From Casuarius casuarius (taxonomy: Eukaryota > Chordata > Aves > Casuariiformes > Casuariidae), in contig PTFA01000194.1 in assembly GCA_003342895.1 (NCBI GenBank), forward strand, positions 1,328,472 to 1,392,471: a stretch of 64,000 nucleotides of DNA. The letters are read 5' to 3'. The position numbers were made by a program, and so were the translations under genes. Below the pieces are notes generated by a model. It saw only the letters and a program-made list of their open reading frames with translations. It did no database searches and had not been told where the DNA came from. Positions within the stretch are counted from its first letter, which is position 1. Each line of letters starts with the position of its first letter. Shown piece after piece: positions 1-13,634 of this stretch.

Positions 1-60
1 CAGTTTCCGCAGGAGCAGCCTTTGANTGAACATCAGGACCTCCTGAGGGTACCTGATAGC

Positions 61-82
61 TTTTTATTTATTTATTTATTTA
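61..82. repeat. (TTTA)n microsatellite
   Basis: A short tract of about five TTTA units, seen directly. It is an ordinary intronic simple repeat and may be length-polymorphic. Confidence 0.8.
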
Positions 83-928
83 ATGTCTGTTCTTAGGTAA
101 GATGGAGCGAGGGGATGAAATNATATTCTAACCGGGGCTCTGAGAGAAGCAAATTAACTTCTTGGCTTTAACTCATANTTGCCGGCAATGAAGAGCTGTC
201 CTAAGCAGCAGGACCTTGGTGCTAGACTTGTGATCTTTCTTCTTCTNGCACACGCATTCCTACTTCCCTGGGCAAAGACATTCAACTTTTGATCCAGGAT
301 TAGATACCACAGTGCAGTTCTGTTATCACAAAAAGACTTGTAACGTTTCTGGTTTTAGTTTCACGGAAAATGAAAACAGCAGCAGAAATTTCTGTGAAGC
401 AGCGTCTGGCTTGATCCCCTTGTATAAAGATCCTTGGTCAACTCTTCTGTTGAATCCACATGATTTTTTTTTTCCTCACTGTGGTGGAATAAAAAGCTAG
501 TCCCAGCAGTGCAGCTTTGCTGAGACCTGTATCATTTCTTGGGCATTGATTAACTAGTATCTTGCACACGTTTAAGTCAAGGCTGCCAGATCCCTGTGCC
601 CNCGCAGACAGCAAAGCATTTGAAATAGTCTCCCCAAGAGACTCAGATATCACTAGGGGAAATTAGGCCACTGAGGTGCAGGGTTCCCCCCCCCCTTCTT
701 TTTTTTTTTTTACCTAGATGCTCAGGAAACTTCATATTGGACTAGCGCTTAGCAAACACATGTGACATTTGAGGCACCTGGCAGACAAAGCCGACAAGAG
801 CAGCATTTCCATGTCAATATTAAAAAGATCTTGCAAGTTCATTTCTATTTTGAGATNATATGCATTGCGTGAACCCCAGGATTCGGGCTGAAGCCTTGAG
901 GCATTCTGAGTGGGCAGCAAGTTCTCTC

Positions 929-946
929 TTTTTTTTTTTTTTTTTT
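929..946. repeat. Poly-T tract (18 nt)
   Basis: An uninterrupted run of T. A shorter poly-C/poly-T pair sits at 686-711 (10 C, then CTTC-like text and 13 T). No retrotransposon body is recognisable next to it, so it is listed as a simple repeat only. Confidence 0.7.
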
Positions 947-3900
947 AAAAGGTCCTTTTTATAGAAGCGTTGTAGAGTTTTGCCCATTCCCATANGACGA
1001 TTAAGGGCGGACGGCAGCTGTGGAGGGGTTTCTTGGTGGTGCCGTACGGACGTGCTGCTGGTGGTGGCCTTCACGAGCAAGAGGCAGAGCTGGCTGGAAG
1101 GGGAGAAGAGCGTCCCAGCCCCGTTTGCAGTCCGCTGCTCACGTGCTGCTCCGGGCCCAGCAGTGCAAAACTGGAAATATCAGCAAATCCATGCAGGACA
1201 GTTTAATCTGGAAATAGAAGTTGTCTGACTTAGTTTTGTTCCATTTAGGTTAGCTTTTTGAAGGCAAGTTGTTCCGTGCTAATAGATTTTGGTGAAAAGT
1301 ACTAGTTTATTCTTCATATTGGTGCTTACACTAGTTTTTTTTTCATTATTATTGTCCTCTTTATTCTTTTTTTTTTTAAGAATGACCTACTAAAATAAAA
1401 AGGATTATGTTATCTTGTTCATGGTCTCTTTTTGGCAAAAAAATCCTATTCCTAAAAGCCAGGACCAAAACTACCATTGTTTAAACTTCTGAAGCATTTG
1501 AAAGGAATCACTGTTGTAAAATAAATAAATTTACACAAGCGGAGATCATTATACCTTAAAAGCGGGGGGAGGTAATGCTGATTTGGTGTCTTAATTGGTT
1601 TCCAAGCTAAAATTAATAGCGTGTGGAATCTCTCTTAGCAACACGACTCGGAACTATTTATTTTTCAACTCCTCTTTTAACTCCAGCTGAGATTGATGGG
1701 CGTGTTATCTTAGCGTTTCGGAGACGCGAGCAGTATTGGAATGACAAACATTTCTTGACAGCTTTAGAAAGATGGATGATGTGATGCCCCTACAACAGGT
1801 TTGGGGTGTTTGTGCTTTCTAACGAGGCTTTGTGAGGCCGGTGCTTCACTTTCAGTCNTAATGAAGGGGGGGAAAAGGTGAGACCTCTTTATTGGATTGA
1901 GACGTCCTTATAGCTTGACTTCTGAATATGTAGGATCATCATCCAGCCTTTGACTAAGAGGAGCGTAATGATGATGAACCTCATTTAATAGTCCCAGTTC
2001 GTGCATTGTATTTCAAAAAAGAGAAGAAGTACAAGGCTGCTAGACTTTGTCTGCAAAGTTGTTGCTAATTGATTAAATATATCTCGGATGTCTTTTGTCT
2101 GTGCCTTGTTACTGTATTTGGCAAGTCTACATACTCTGCTTAAAAAAGTGGCTCTGTAAAGAGGGAGCCCAGAAAAAAACTAGTTTGGATGAAATATTTA
2201 GACTCGAATAGAAACTTTATATAGTTCTGTGAGCTGCTTTTCTATGTCTTCAAATTAGCAGAGCTGTGATAGCTTTCCAAAGGAGGAGGGAAGGCATTTC
2301 AGTGTCGCATATGTAGCCTGGACCACGGCATATGTAACTTGTGTTTCTTGATCGCCTTTCACAAACCTCTTCCATGCAGACTGCGGACCTTCAGTTGAAA
2401 CCCACTGTTCATAGAGTTGTGTCTTACATCTTTAGCTGTAGACTTTCGGGGGGTTTTGTAACCATTTTATTAAATTCCACAGCAGAGATGCAGCTTTCCC
2501 TCATGGTCTCTGAAATTAGTAAGAAAAAAAAGTATTGTTACAAAACTGATAGCTTTCTGTTAAGTTCTCTACAGATAGGAAAGAGGATAGTTACTTGGCT
2601 TGATTTGCTTTATTGCCAAGCTATTTTGAAAAGTAAAAGCAGTGTCACAAAATGAAGCTACAATATTGCACTCATCAAGGTGCCTTTGATATCATCTGTC
2701 AACATTTAAAGCTTTTCAGAATACAAGAAATCAGGCTCTTCTTTGCACTGGAAGTTGCACGGTGGAAAGAAGCACCAGGAGAATGTTCTCTTGCCGCAGT
2801 TTAGTTGGAATCAGGAACCCCCCTGCAGATATTTCTTGCTCTTTTTTCCAGACATCTGAACAATAGGAAAAAGTTGTTTAAATTTTTATTGTAAAGGGGA
2901 AACTCGTAAACCATCTGCTGTAGATTCAGTAGATTCCCTCAGTGTGCCATATGTAAAAACGTGACTCGAAACTCTTAATGATAATCCGCTCTCAAATGTT
3001 TTGAAGGAGTAGATCTTGTAGAACGATTTTATTAATATTACGAGGTTAGGTAAGTCTGGTAGGACTTTTACATCCTAGGACAGTTGGGTAGTGTTATCGT
3101 GCTCTTTGTCTGAGGCACGCTTGTAACTGTTTTACACCCTTGTCTACACTTAGGCTTTTTATTGGTTGTATTACAGCATTCCCAGATTGGATACCTAATT
3201 TTTTTTTTACTGTTTGTGAACTTGAGGGATGTAGGCTAAAAAGGACTGAAGATTTTTCTTTTGCCAGATACGGCAGGACTACAGCAAATTATTCTTTCAC
3301 AGCTGTCAGGAACTTCAGCAAAACGGGTTCATTTTGTATTCCCCAAATTAAAAGGTGTTTTGGGTAAGTAGATAATGTGCAGGCAAGTAGGTGACCTTTC
3401 TGCAGCTGAAAGGAGGAGAGCCTGCTGCTCCGTGTAGGTGCCACTGTGTCTCGTAAGGGGAAAACCAGTGCTGAGGGGACTGAGAGTGATGTTACGGGGG
3501 CTGTCTAGTTACCGACCCCTTTTACACCACCCTAGCTAAGGCTAGGAGCTCNGGATCCCCCTGTGGTCAGTAGAAATAAGGGCCTTGAATCTTGGTCATT
3601 CGATAAGCTCCTACCTCCTACTGCTCTGAACTGCCATGTGGAGACCTGTGTCTCCCGGTGGGCTTTAGATCTCCTCCTGAACTCAACACTTGTGTTCGGC
3701 AGCAGAAATCCTTCCCCAAGAGTTCCCGAGTAACAACTTTATTCCACCGCAGGAATTTGTCTAAGCCATCTTCAGTATCGGATTTTATCTGCAGTGCTGC
3801 TCAAAGCAGCTGCACGGTGTCCGGAGGACCTGGCCTCATGTATTTTAGGACATATAGTAACTTAAACCAGATAGTGACCTTGTGCAATTCCTGTCTTCAG

Positions 3901-6680
3901 CAAAGAGGCTGTTATCTGAAGTTTTGTTTGTTTTCTGAATTATATGTTGCATTTATGGCATGCTGGCCTCCTGACAAATATGATTTAATGCAAAGCAGTC
4001 TCTTTGAGAAAATGGCTTTGCAAAGTGATTCAGAGTGTATTTTGGTAGTCATAAAGGTGGTGTTATTTTCTTTTCAACTCTAATAGTTTTTCCTAAAATA
4101 TATTGGAATAAAATAGTTTGAGTAGTGGAAAGTATGTACCTCTGCATCTGACGTCATTAAAAACCTTCTTTGTACCTTCTTTGCATGAGTCTGCACGGCG
4201 AGGGCAGTTTAAGCCCAAACTGAGAGACATGCTGTTGCNTTGCTGCTGCTTCGGTCCCCACCGGCCGGGGGTACCTGGGGCACCAGCTCAGCTACGTTGT
4301 CCCTTATGTGGAGGGAGCTGAATCACGGCTTCAGCCATTCCCTCCTGTTCTCATGTGCAGGATGAGCTGATCCAGTGAAACAGNTAATGATCCGGGCAGA
4401 AAAGATCCGGGAGAAAATACGAAAGATTATTTTTTGGCCAGATCAGGTCTTTCTGTGGCTGCCGTTACTTGCGTCAGCACAAGGGAAGGGGACGAGGTGT
4501 TTACCTGATCTGGGCGCTCCCACCTACGAAATGCCTTGCAGCAGTTGGCATCTCAAGATGAAGAGGAAGAGCGCAACGATAACAAAGTCCACGTCCAAAG
4601 CCAGAGGCTGGCAAGCCGTTTGGCGCGACGGGTCCTGCAGCGTTGGAAGCTGCTCCCTGTTGTTCAGGTAGCNCCAGTGTGTGGATGGTCAAGCCACAGT
4701 AACGTGTCCCTCCTTAAAGTGGGCGCTGGAGGATGACTCGAAGTGTGGAACGTCTGCTTGTGGACACNTTAGCTGTGTACTAAACATGAAGGGCTTGGTG
4801 GTAAATATTTAATATTATGAGAAGTCTTTGGCTGCTGGCCAGAAAATGGAATTTCTTCGCACGAAAGCTCCTGTGATTTCCCCGAGGTGGTTCACATCAG
4901 GTGAGAGTCTCTCTGCCCCACTGGATTTTATTTCACTGGGAGCTGTGGCTGACCTCTCTAAAGCCACAGAAATATGCTGCTTAGGTGGCTCGTGGTGTCA
5001 GCCATTTTCAAGATTGAACAGTTTAAAAAACGAGGGTCTAGTTTTCAGCTGTTATTTTTGTTATGACATCTTCTTAACACCATGTGGGAAGAGCCGGGCT
5101 CCCCAGTGCTTCCCTGGCTCCTGCTATCCAAAGCAGGAGCTTCATGTGGTTTCCCCCATTTCACATCCCAGATGTCTCCTGCTTTGAGAGCAGCAAGATG
5201 AAAGCGGCTTCGTTTCTGGGAGCTTTGGTGCTGGCAGCGTTCGTTCTCAGAGGGAAATGAGAAAAATTTTGCACGTAGAGGTACATAGTTCCATGCAAAC
5301 GCCTCATTATTTCTTCCAAAGTTATCCATACAGCTAAAGACCAAATGTAGTCCTTAATTACCTTTTCGTGCTTCATTAATGCCCTGCTTATTGCAACGTG
5401 GACACACCCTTGTTATTTTTCCCTGGGCGCCTCAGTGACCTGTCTTCAGGAGTTACCAGCTTCGGCTTTCAGGACACATCCATCGCTCTTGCGTCAGCAT
5501 CTATCCATCACTGTCGCGGCAGGCCCCGAAGATGGAGCGGTGGTAATGAGGACGTTGCAGTGGTGGTGTGTCACTTTGACACTCCTAAGTGTTGACATAC
5601 TCATGCACTTCTCCAGCTCCGTGTGCTGGCACTTCTGCTGTCACCAAAAGATANGGTTTGGCCAAAGCGGTGATGCATCAGGCTGCAAGAGTTTAATGCC
5701 TGTACTTGTTCTGGTGGTCTGTCCAGCAAAGGTGTTCTGGGTCAGGCTACCTGAGTACTTTGTATTGCCCTTTGGAAGTAGTTGGGACGTGTTTGGGGTT
5801 TCGTTTTGTTTCAGAGCTGCATGGCTGGTGCAGTCGCTGTATAACGAGCAATCCAGGCGGAGAGTGAACCAAGACCCTGGCGTGCCGTGGGGTCCTGGGG
5901 CTGTTCCCGGGTTAAGCGTACTTCGAATTGAAGCTCAATGAAAAACGTAAAAAAATGTCTTAGATTTTGGGGCAGCGGATGTTGCNGAGAATCCTTAGAA
6001 AGTCCTATGGTTATAAGCAGTCAGGGAAAAAGCAAAACATCCTCTCTTGGACGTGTAAAAGCTGAGCCTGCGCTGCACGTCATTAATCTTACGGGACAGG
6101 TAAAGCGTTAATTGAAGACTGAATTTTTGCATTCTCAAACCTGCAGATATCTTTCTGAAGTGACAGATCTCAACCTTTTCTAAGTAATAACCTCCTCCCC
6201 TCTTCACTGCACACACAGCAATGCGATTCCAAACACTGGCTAATATGAAGAATGTGGTTTTAGTGAGAGCTTTTAAACAAAAAAAAAAAGAAAAAACCCA
6301 ACTCACAGCAGCTGCTTTACCTATGAGGTCTTTCACCGGTTTTCTGGGACGTGACAGTTTTGGATTTAGCTGCCCTTCCCTATCAGTAAGTAACATTGTT
6401 CAGGCTTGCATCAATCTCATTTTTTTAATTGGAGTAGTCTTTGAAATGGAAAATATTAAAGCAGATCTATAGCTAGCCTGAGAACTGCAGAGCCAGAGGG
6501 TTTTCAGAGACTGCCTTTAAAAAAGAAAAAGAAAAAAGCCATTTCTAATCCTTAAAATATTTGCCTTGCTTTATTTTCATATCTTGAAGACAAACAGGTG
6601 CTGTGTGCCCTTTATGATTCTCAAATATACAATCTCCAAGCCAGCAATCTCTAAAGCCTTCCCTTGTTTGTACAATTAGG

Positions 6681-6800
6681 GTGGGATTTTCAGAATCACT
6701 CAGTATTGGTCTGTCCGTGCTCTCATTGAAGTCAAACTGCCATTGACTTCGGTGAGAACAGTGTTAGATCAGTCCGTGAGTGCTTTTGAAAATCCTTCCC
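6681..6800. repeat. Imperfect palindromic interspersed repeat, about 120 bp
   Basis: The left arm begins gtgggattttcagaatcact and runs to attgaagtcaa. The right arm starts ccattgacttcggtgag and ends gcttttgaaaatccttccc. The reverse complement of the right arm lines up with the left arm along nearly its whole length, with scattered mismatches, around a short centre near 6739. This gives a foldback of roughly 55 bp per arm. Similar wording (gaagtcaa / ttgacttc cores inside TTTTGAAAATCC-type ends) is, from memory, common in archosaur and turtle DNA, so this is probably an old copy of a foldback or MITE-like family. I cannot name the family without a repeat library. Confidence 0.7.
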
Positions 6801-9800
6801 TTCGCTTTTTTTTTTAATCACATGTGTGTACAATTGAATAAAAAGACCTTTGTGATGTACTCTAATTTTTCTTTGTTGTTTTCATGTAAAAGTGATTGAA
6901 AGGAAACCAGAAGAAAAANTGTAATAATAATCTTGACTTTGATCTTATTTACCATAAATTATATGGGTTTTTTTGTTTTCCTTTTATGTGATTACATATT
7001 ACTTTATCACAATATAAGATAAATCATTAAAACACGAAGAGTAGAAATAAGTAGATCATAGGGAGGGGAAGACAACTCGCCAAGGAAGGAACGGTATCTT
7101 TGTAGCCTGATGTGTTTCCAGTTTTCGTTACAGCAAATTTCCTTTGAATACGTGAGGAAATCAAGAAAATTTGTGAAAGGGCTAGTACTCAAGTTTGATC
7201 GGTTGAGAGGCCCNGTAGGCCAGCTGCCAGGAATGGTTTTCCGGATGGAGGGTGCAGGTCATTGGCCATGTGTCCAAACTCCGCTCTGCCAACCTGCCGC
7301 TGCGGTCTCCACCTGGGCCAGGGTGTTTCGATAAAATTTCTGGTTAGCTGTTTGCTCTTGGCCAACTCCAGCAAAACCAAACAGCGTCGGAGCTTCCTAT
7401 GGCACAGGGGAAATGACCAAGCCCCAACAGCAGCTAATTCAAGAAGAGCAAGCGTATGCAAGACTTGCCCAATGTGTCCCAGTTTCACCCCTAGCTTCAG
7501 ACATTCGGTGAAACACTGAAGTTGGGAGTCGTTATACAAGTAGTGATTTATGTTGTGTTAAAAATGTTTGCTTGGGTCTGTAGCGAGAGATTTTAGCTGA
7601 GGAGAGGCTTTGGCTGCCACCGGTACCCAGCCCTGTAGCTTGGCTCTCACCTGGCTCTTGTCTCCAGCTTCTGAGTTTGGTGCAGGGCCCTGAGGCTTTG
7701 GAGAGAAAGAAGTGCATCCAGAGGACAGTTCTGCTCGCTTCAACACTCCAGGGCTGTTCAGATGTTATTTCTCAGTGTTAAATATACAGGGAGCCAAGGG
7801 CAAAACCAGGCCTCGCTTTGGCGCCGTAGCTAAGTGTCTGGAGNTGAGTGGGATGACTCTAAGCCCACCTGCTTGCACGGAAACTTGATCTGCTCCTTTT
7901 TAATTGCAATTTAGCTGTAACCGGCTTGCAGGCTGTAAACCCCGCAGATCTGGGGTGCGACACCGGAGCACGTAATTTTGACTCCCGAGGATCAGGCTGA
8001 ACTTTTTGTGCCTTAAATAGCAGCTTGGGTTGTTGGCCATGGCGATACCTCCTCCAGGGAGGCCGCTGCTGACGAGTGCTCTGAGCTCCGCTCGCCCGNG
8101 GGAGTTGTTTTTGCAATGAGAAGATCTCCAAGTCGCCCCGAATTAAATTGTCTTTTAATAGCAGGGGTTATGTTCTGCCTTTAGACTGATGGGATTATCG
8201 GTTCTGATGTAAATATGTGTTTAGCATTAGAGTAAAATGTTATGTCAATACGTGGAAAACCAGTTGCCTATTTCAGCCTGCTGCTGTTTCCACCATGTGT
8301 TGCAGATTAGAGCTGGCCCTGGACGGGGTCCCGGCTGGTGTTTGTTACCTTCTGCATCCAAAGCGGGATATGAGGAAAGTTTACTAGCGTAAGCGCGGGT
8401 GATCTCTCCGATAAACCGTGTGACACGTTGTTCCTCCGCACGTGCTCTGTCTGTGTTCCTGCGTTAGCAGGAGTAAAGGTATTGCACTGTCGCAATTTCG
8501 GAGTTAAAATCATTCCCGCAGAAACGATGACCGAAGGCAAACGCGGCCCGTGTTCAAGGGTTTCCATCCACTCATGCTGGCCTCATTGCCTGCAAATAGT
8601 CAGGACACTTCATTTGAAAACTTAATAGCAAGTCCTCCGTGACGATACGGCCAGAATGAGAGGGCGTCCCGTGCTGCCGGTAGAAGGTAAATGCGAGTCC
8701 CTGAATTTCCCGTGTAAACGCCTTCTGCGTTTGCTGCACACCGCGGGTTTTTTTGAGGGATGCATCACTTCTTCCGTTCTCTGTCTCCCCTTTTCTCCCC
8801 AAAGTTGGCATGACAAAACAGTTGATGGGCAAACCTGTCAGCAGTTTAGTTCCAAAAGCCTTATGTTGTTTCCGTGGTTATTTTATACGGGAATACATTG
8901 CCTGAGCTCTGTTCCTCTAAGCTGTCCTACATCCGTACCCTCTCGGACAAGAACACATACTACGGAGTATACTCGATTTTATAGGTGCAGTTCTGAAAAA
9001 AAGAGGGGAAGGACGTGATTGTGAGTAACTGTAAGCGGTAATGGGACAGTTAATCTAAGAACGGTTAGATGTTTAGGGTGTAATTACTGTATGTTAACTA
9101 GATGAGAGCTAGGCAAAGAGTCTGATCAGGCTGCCAGAGGCATAAACCACAAAGTACTAGCTGACCTGATTTATTTTTTTCCCCGACGTCGTGTTTTAAA
9201 TGTCAATGCATAGCAATTACACTTCNGGTTAGGGGCTTGTGGAAGCCCAGTTTTGACGCTCAGGGCTTTGAGATGCTGTAGATTTAACCCTCTGTCTGTC
9301 CTTTTGATGGCTAGCTTCCCAAATGCCTAGGGAAGATAATATTCTGCCTCGTCCAGCTGAACCGATGCCTTCAGACTTCCTGAGGAAAAAGCCTCTTGAG
9401 AGCTGCTAAAATATTTATTTATCCAGGATTCATCTTACTGAATTCACTGTTTGCTAAAACAGGCAGTACTGTGCTGGCCTGGCATGAGATAGTGTGTTTG
9501 AGTTCACTCTTTCGTTCCTATGGAATGATATTTGAGATGCACATTTTTTTCGTTTTTTTCTTAGAATATCAGGGGAAAATAATTTCAAGTGGAGAGGGAA
9601 TTTTGCTGAACATCTGGGAACAAAATGTGAAAAGTTTGATAAATGGCATCTTGCTGACATGTAATTGCGACTAGCTCAGTGAAAGAATCCGGGGCATTGC
9701 GAATAAAAGGGTTTTTCTTAACTGTAGTTCAATCAGATATGTAATTTGGCTGCATACAGTTGACAGTAATAGATTATTCAGATTGTTGTTTGGGTTTAAA

Positions 9801-10359
9801 AAAAGGCAAAGAAGTTCAGATTTCAGTCATACAGTAATCTTAATTTCGTTAGCAGCCGCATCTGTATAACACAGAGGCTGACATTGTTTGGCTGCCTAAC
9901 TTGGCAGCGAAGTTTCCTGTTCAAAATACACATTATATTCCAGGATTAACAACGGTATAGTAAATATATGCAAATATTTCTTACACCGATTATAGTATTG
10001 CCAGATTATACCAATAATTCAATTGCGTAAGTGTCAATTCTTTCAAAAGTGCTGTGTCCAACTGCTCTTCACTTCAGTCATTTTGTATTTGAGACACAAT
10101 GAATTTAAAACCTATGCACTATTTTGATTGTATCCACTGGAAGCAAGCTCACAGCAGTGAGATTTTTACAAACATAAATAAAGGCAAAATTGGGTCTTTA
10201 AAAGAAAAAAGAAGAAGAACGTAGCCAAAATATTTTCAGAAGAAAGACTTCAGCTCTGTAGAATTTTCCCTCGGCTTGCTCTACCACTCTGATGTCACAT
10301 GAAATTTTTTCGTCGTTTAACATAATTGTCTCTGAAATGTAACAGTGAAACAAACCATT

Positions 10360-11050
10360 AGCAAAATGCTGAGCTGTCAGAAGCGATCACGGGCGTCCGG
10401 CCCACACTCGGAGCCCGCGCTCTTCTCCGAGCGTAGGCACTCGCCGAGATGTCCTATGGGGGTCTTTGCGAAACGCCCGACGCTCGAGTGCCGGCTTTCC
10501 AAGTGGGCAGGAGCTGGACATAGGTACGAAATTTCTGCAGCTTCTTGCAGCAGGTTTACCAAGAAGAAGACATCTAACCACTGCGTAGCCCCCAGTCCGG
10601 TCCCGAGCCCAGACGGAGGCAAGAAATCGTAGCAAATTGTACGTGAACCGGTAATTAGCAACTGCAGTGATGATTTTAATTCCCACGCGTCTGCGTTTCT
10701 TAACTTTTGAGCGTTTAACTTTGCAGCCTGTAAAGCAACCGGGCGCAGCACGGAAACCCCTGCGTGCCGGGCCCTGCTGGTTTGCAGAGGTGTCGTAGAC
10801 AAACTCGGGACTCCGACGTTCAGCTGCGGGGAAGGAGAGCCAGGCGTTGCCTGCTGATCTTTGTTGGCCAGCCAGCAGAGGGGGATGAGGCATCCCCTTT
10901 CCCGGGGGTTTGGCAAGTGCTGGCCGGNGGCGAAGGAGCGCAGCTTTGGGGGGTCCTGGCTTCGGCGGGGAGCGACGCTCGGCTCNTCGCAGCTTCCCCC
11001 CTCCAGCGCCGCTGCCCCTTGCATCTTGTCCACTCTTTTCCCTGCCACCT
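10360..11050. other. GC- and CpG-rich patch inside COX10 intron 4
   Basis: CpG dinucleotides are frequent here (for example around cgggcgtccggcccac and cgcccgacgctcgagtgccg), unlike the AT-rich flanks. The minus strand stays open across 10377-11147 (256 codons, two of them containing n), the longest open frame in the window. Its protein shows no domain, signal peptide or repeat that I recognise. Overlapping long frames also exist on both strands, as expected where stop codons are rare in GC-rich DNA. I read it as a CpG-rich intronic segment, perhaps regulatory, not as a gene. Confidence 0.5.
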
Positions 11051-13222
11051 GCCTAAGTCTTATTCCTTTACCAGATTTGGACAGTTTCTCAAGCGTGGCA
11101 AGACATGAAGGTGATTCCTGCTGCCAAATTTGTTGCCTTTGGAGCACATCGTTAGCAAGTTTTGTTTATACAGAGAAAATTTAGCGTGTGTGCTCGAGTG
11201 CATGCACATGCATGCATTCCCGCTCTTAAACACGCAGGATTTTCTTGCAACCACATTCTTGGGAATGGATAAAACCGTCAGGAGCAAGTACCTCAAGGTA
11301 NGCTTGCGTGGTTAAAAACGTCACCACGAATGGCGGATGCTGCGGGCTGTCAGGCAGGATGATCTGTGGGTGGCTCATCCATGCTGTGCCTGCAGTACTG
11401 TGGAGCAACAGCAGAGGTTCCCAAATTGTTTTACACTAATTACTTCCAAGTGAGAGATGGCAGAGCTGGTTTCTGTGATCTCCGTATGCCTGTAAAAACC
11501 TTCCTTCCCTAGATGTGCAAGGCAGAAACCTTTGTGTAGTCGTTACTGTCAGTCAACTGGGTAGTTAAAGCTCATCAGCTTGTTAACATTAGTCTTCTGC
11601 CTTGCAGAGCATCGTCTCCGGGTTGTNCACCCTCTTCCACTCACGGCATCTGCTGCAGGAAGCCAGCCTGTCCCCGCCTGTGTCTCGGGATGCAGGAGCT
11701 AGGGCTATGGCCAGGTGACGCAGGAGGCGGTGGGTGTTGGAGCGGGATGTTAGTCGGTGGTAGATGTGGAGGAGCTGTGCCTGGGTTCTGGCTTAGGGGA
11801 GAAGGGGACAAGAGGGATATCTACACTGTGGTTAGAGTTGTTAAAGAGAAGCTATAAACGTTAGGATGGTTTTGAATTACCTCAGGTGTATTTAGGTGGC
11901 CTCCAGCTGCCCCCGGGATGCATTAATGGGATGCTCTACATCCTGCTCGTGCTTTTCTCTCTCTCTACACCCAAAAAGGTTATACAGGCGAAGGCTATTT
12001 TGTCCCAACAATCTTTTCTGGTTTATCATATACCGCTTCTGCTCCTGCTGTCCCTATTCACTGACTTTTCAACGCTGTGTTCTGTGTTTGGAAACGTCTG
12101 TCTCTGCTCGCCTCCTCAAAGAACTTTTTGGATCCTTTCCCCAAGTCTGTCTTCAAGCAGTTCATCTTTTCCCCTCCTCCTCTTTGCTTGATCTGACTTG
12201 CATCATTGTGGCTGTTGGCTCTTTGGGAAGGTCGTGCAGCCCAGTAGCGTTTGTGTAGCTCTGAACTCAACCGAGTTTTATTCCTCTGGTGCTGCTTGTA
12301 CAGAAATGCTTGCATTTAGATTTACTACAGTCCCATTATTTATTCATGGCAATAATTTTTGTGTGGCTGAAAAGATAAATGTATGAAATGCTTGGAATTT
12401 TGCAATGCATAAATTAAAAACAGAATCTGTGGATATTTGGCTTTCGCATGGATTTCAGCGATTGTTTTCGCTTTGCAATGGGCATGGCAGCCCCATGAGG
12501 TAGCAAGGCCAGTAACNTGGCACTGTCTAAATCAGGATGTTTGTTAAATTTGTCTTCCATCGTGTAAAGGGATACATTAGCTTGCTGAAATCATATAGGT
12601 TTTATCATATAGGCACCTTACAAATCTATCTGCAGTTCAACAGTACTCAAGATATTATCAGTTCGATTGTTTGAAATTATGATTTGTTATGCTAATTTTC
12701 CTACATATTCACTATAATTTGGATCCTACCCCAAAACCTCAGACATAGCTTCGATAGGAAACATTCTTTCTGTAAATACATAGTGCTCTTTCTAGATGCT
12801 TTTTATTATTTTTATTATTATTTTGCATATGTAAAGCTAAATGGTTTTACTGTTTTCTGTATGGAAAACTGCATTCGGCTTTTCCAGGAACGTTCTTCAA
12901 AAAAAGAAGATAATGCAAAAGCCTAAAGGAATTCATAGCATGATGATAGTGCTGCCTAAATTTTCCCATAGGCGGTGTTTAAAGTCAAATTGGGTTGTGA
13001 CATTAAATAACACCATATGGTGTGTTCATTGCCTGCTGTTAGAGCTGGATGCTCAGAGCGGTTTCAGTAGCATTTTACAAGAGTTGATTGATTTTGGGGT
13101 GGGTTATGGGTTCTCAGAAGTTAGATGATCTTGAAAAAATTTATAGCATTCGTCTTTTGGATACCAGAAGCACAACATTCGCGAGGTCTGTTTGTATTAA
13201 TATAAAACTGGGGGCAGAGCTC

Positions 13223-13248
13223 TATGTACATATGTATGTACATACATA
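13223..13248. repeat. TATGTACATA-type self-complementary repeat
   Basis: The tract is built from alternating tatgtacata and tatgtatg units, and its arms are self-complementary. A related catatgta word recurs at about 13260. It is a low-complexity purine-pyrimidine alternating stretch about 315 bp upstream of COX10 exon 5. No function is implied. Confidence 0.6.
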
Positions 13249-13382
13249 CCCGTAATCACATATGTATAAAAGCTGTGTCAAACATGTCAAGAGCAGAATG
13301 TGGAATCAAGCGCTACTTCACTTGCTTAACTTTGGGGGACTTAGACAAACTATTTTGGTGCTCCAGGTGATTTCCTTTCTAA

Positions 13383-13634
<252 letters not shown>

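Noticed and set aside
5435..5941. 168-codon plus-strand frame in intron 4
   Set aside because: Contains an n codon, has no flanking exon structure and no recognisable domain. Its Cys/Trp/Phe-rich makeup is typical of noncoding translation.
10377..11147. Longest open frame in the window (256 codons, minus strand)
   Set aside because: It lies in a CpG-rich patch where stops are rare, contains two n codons, overlaps other open frames on both strands and shows no known domain.
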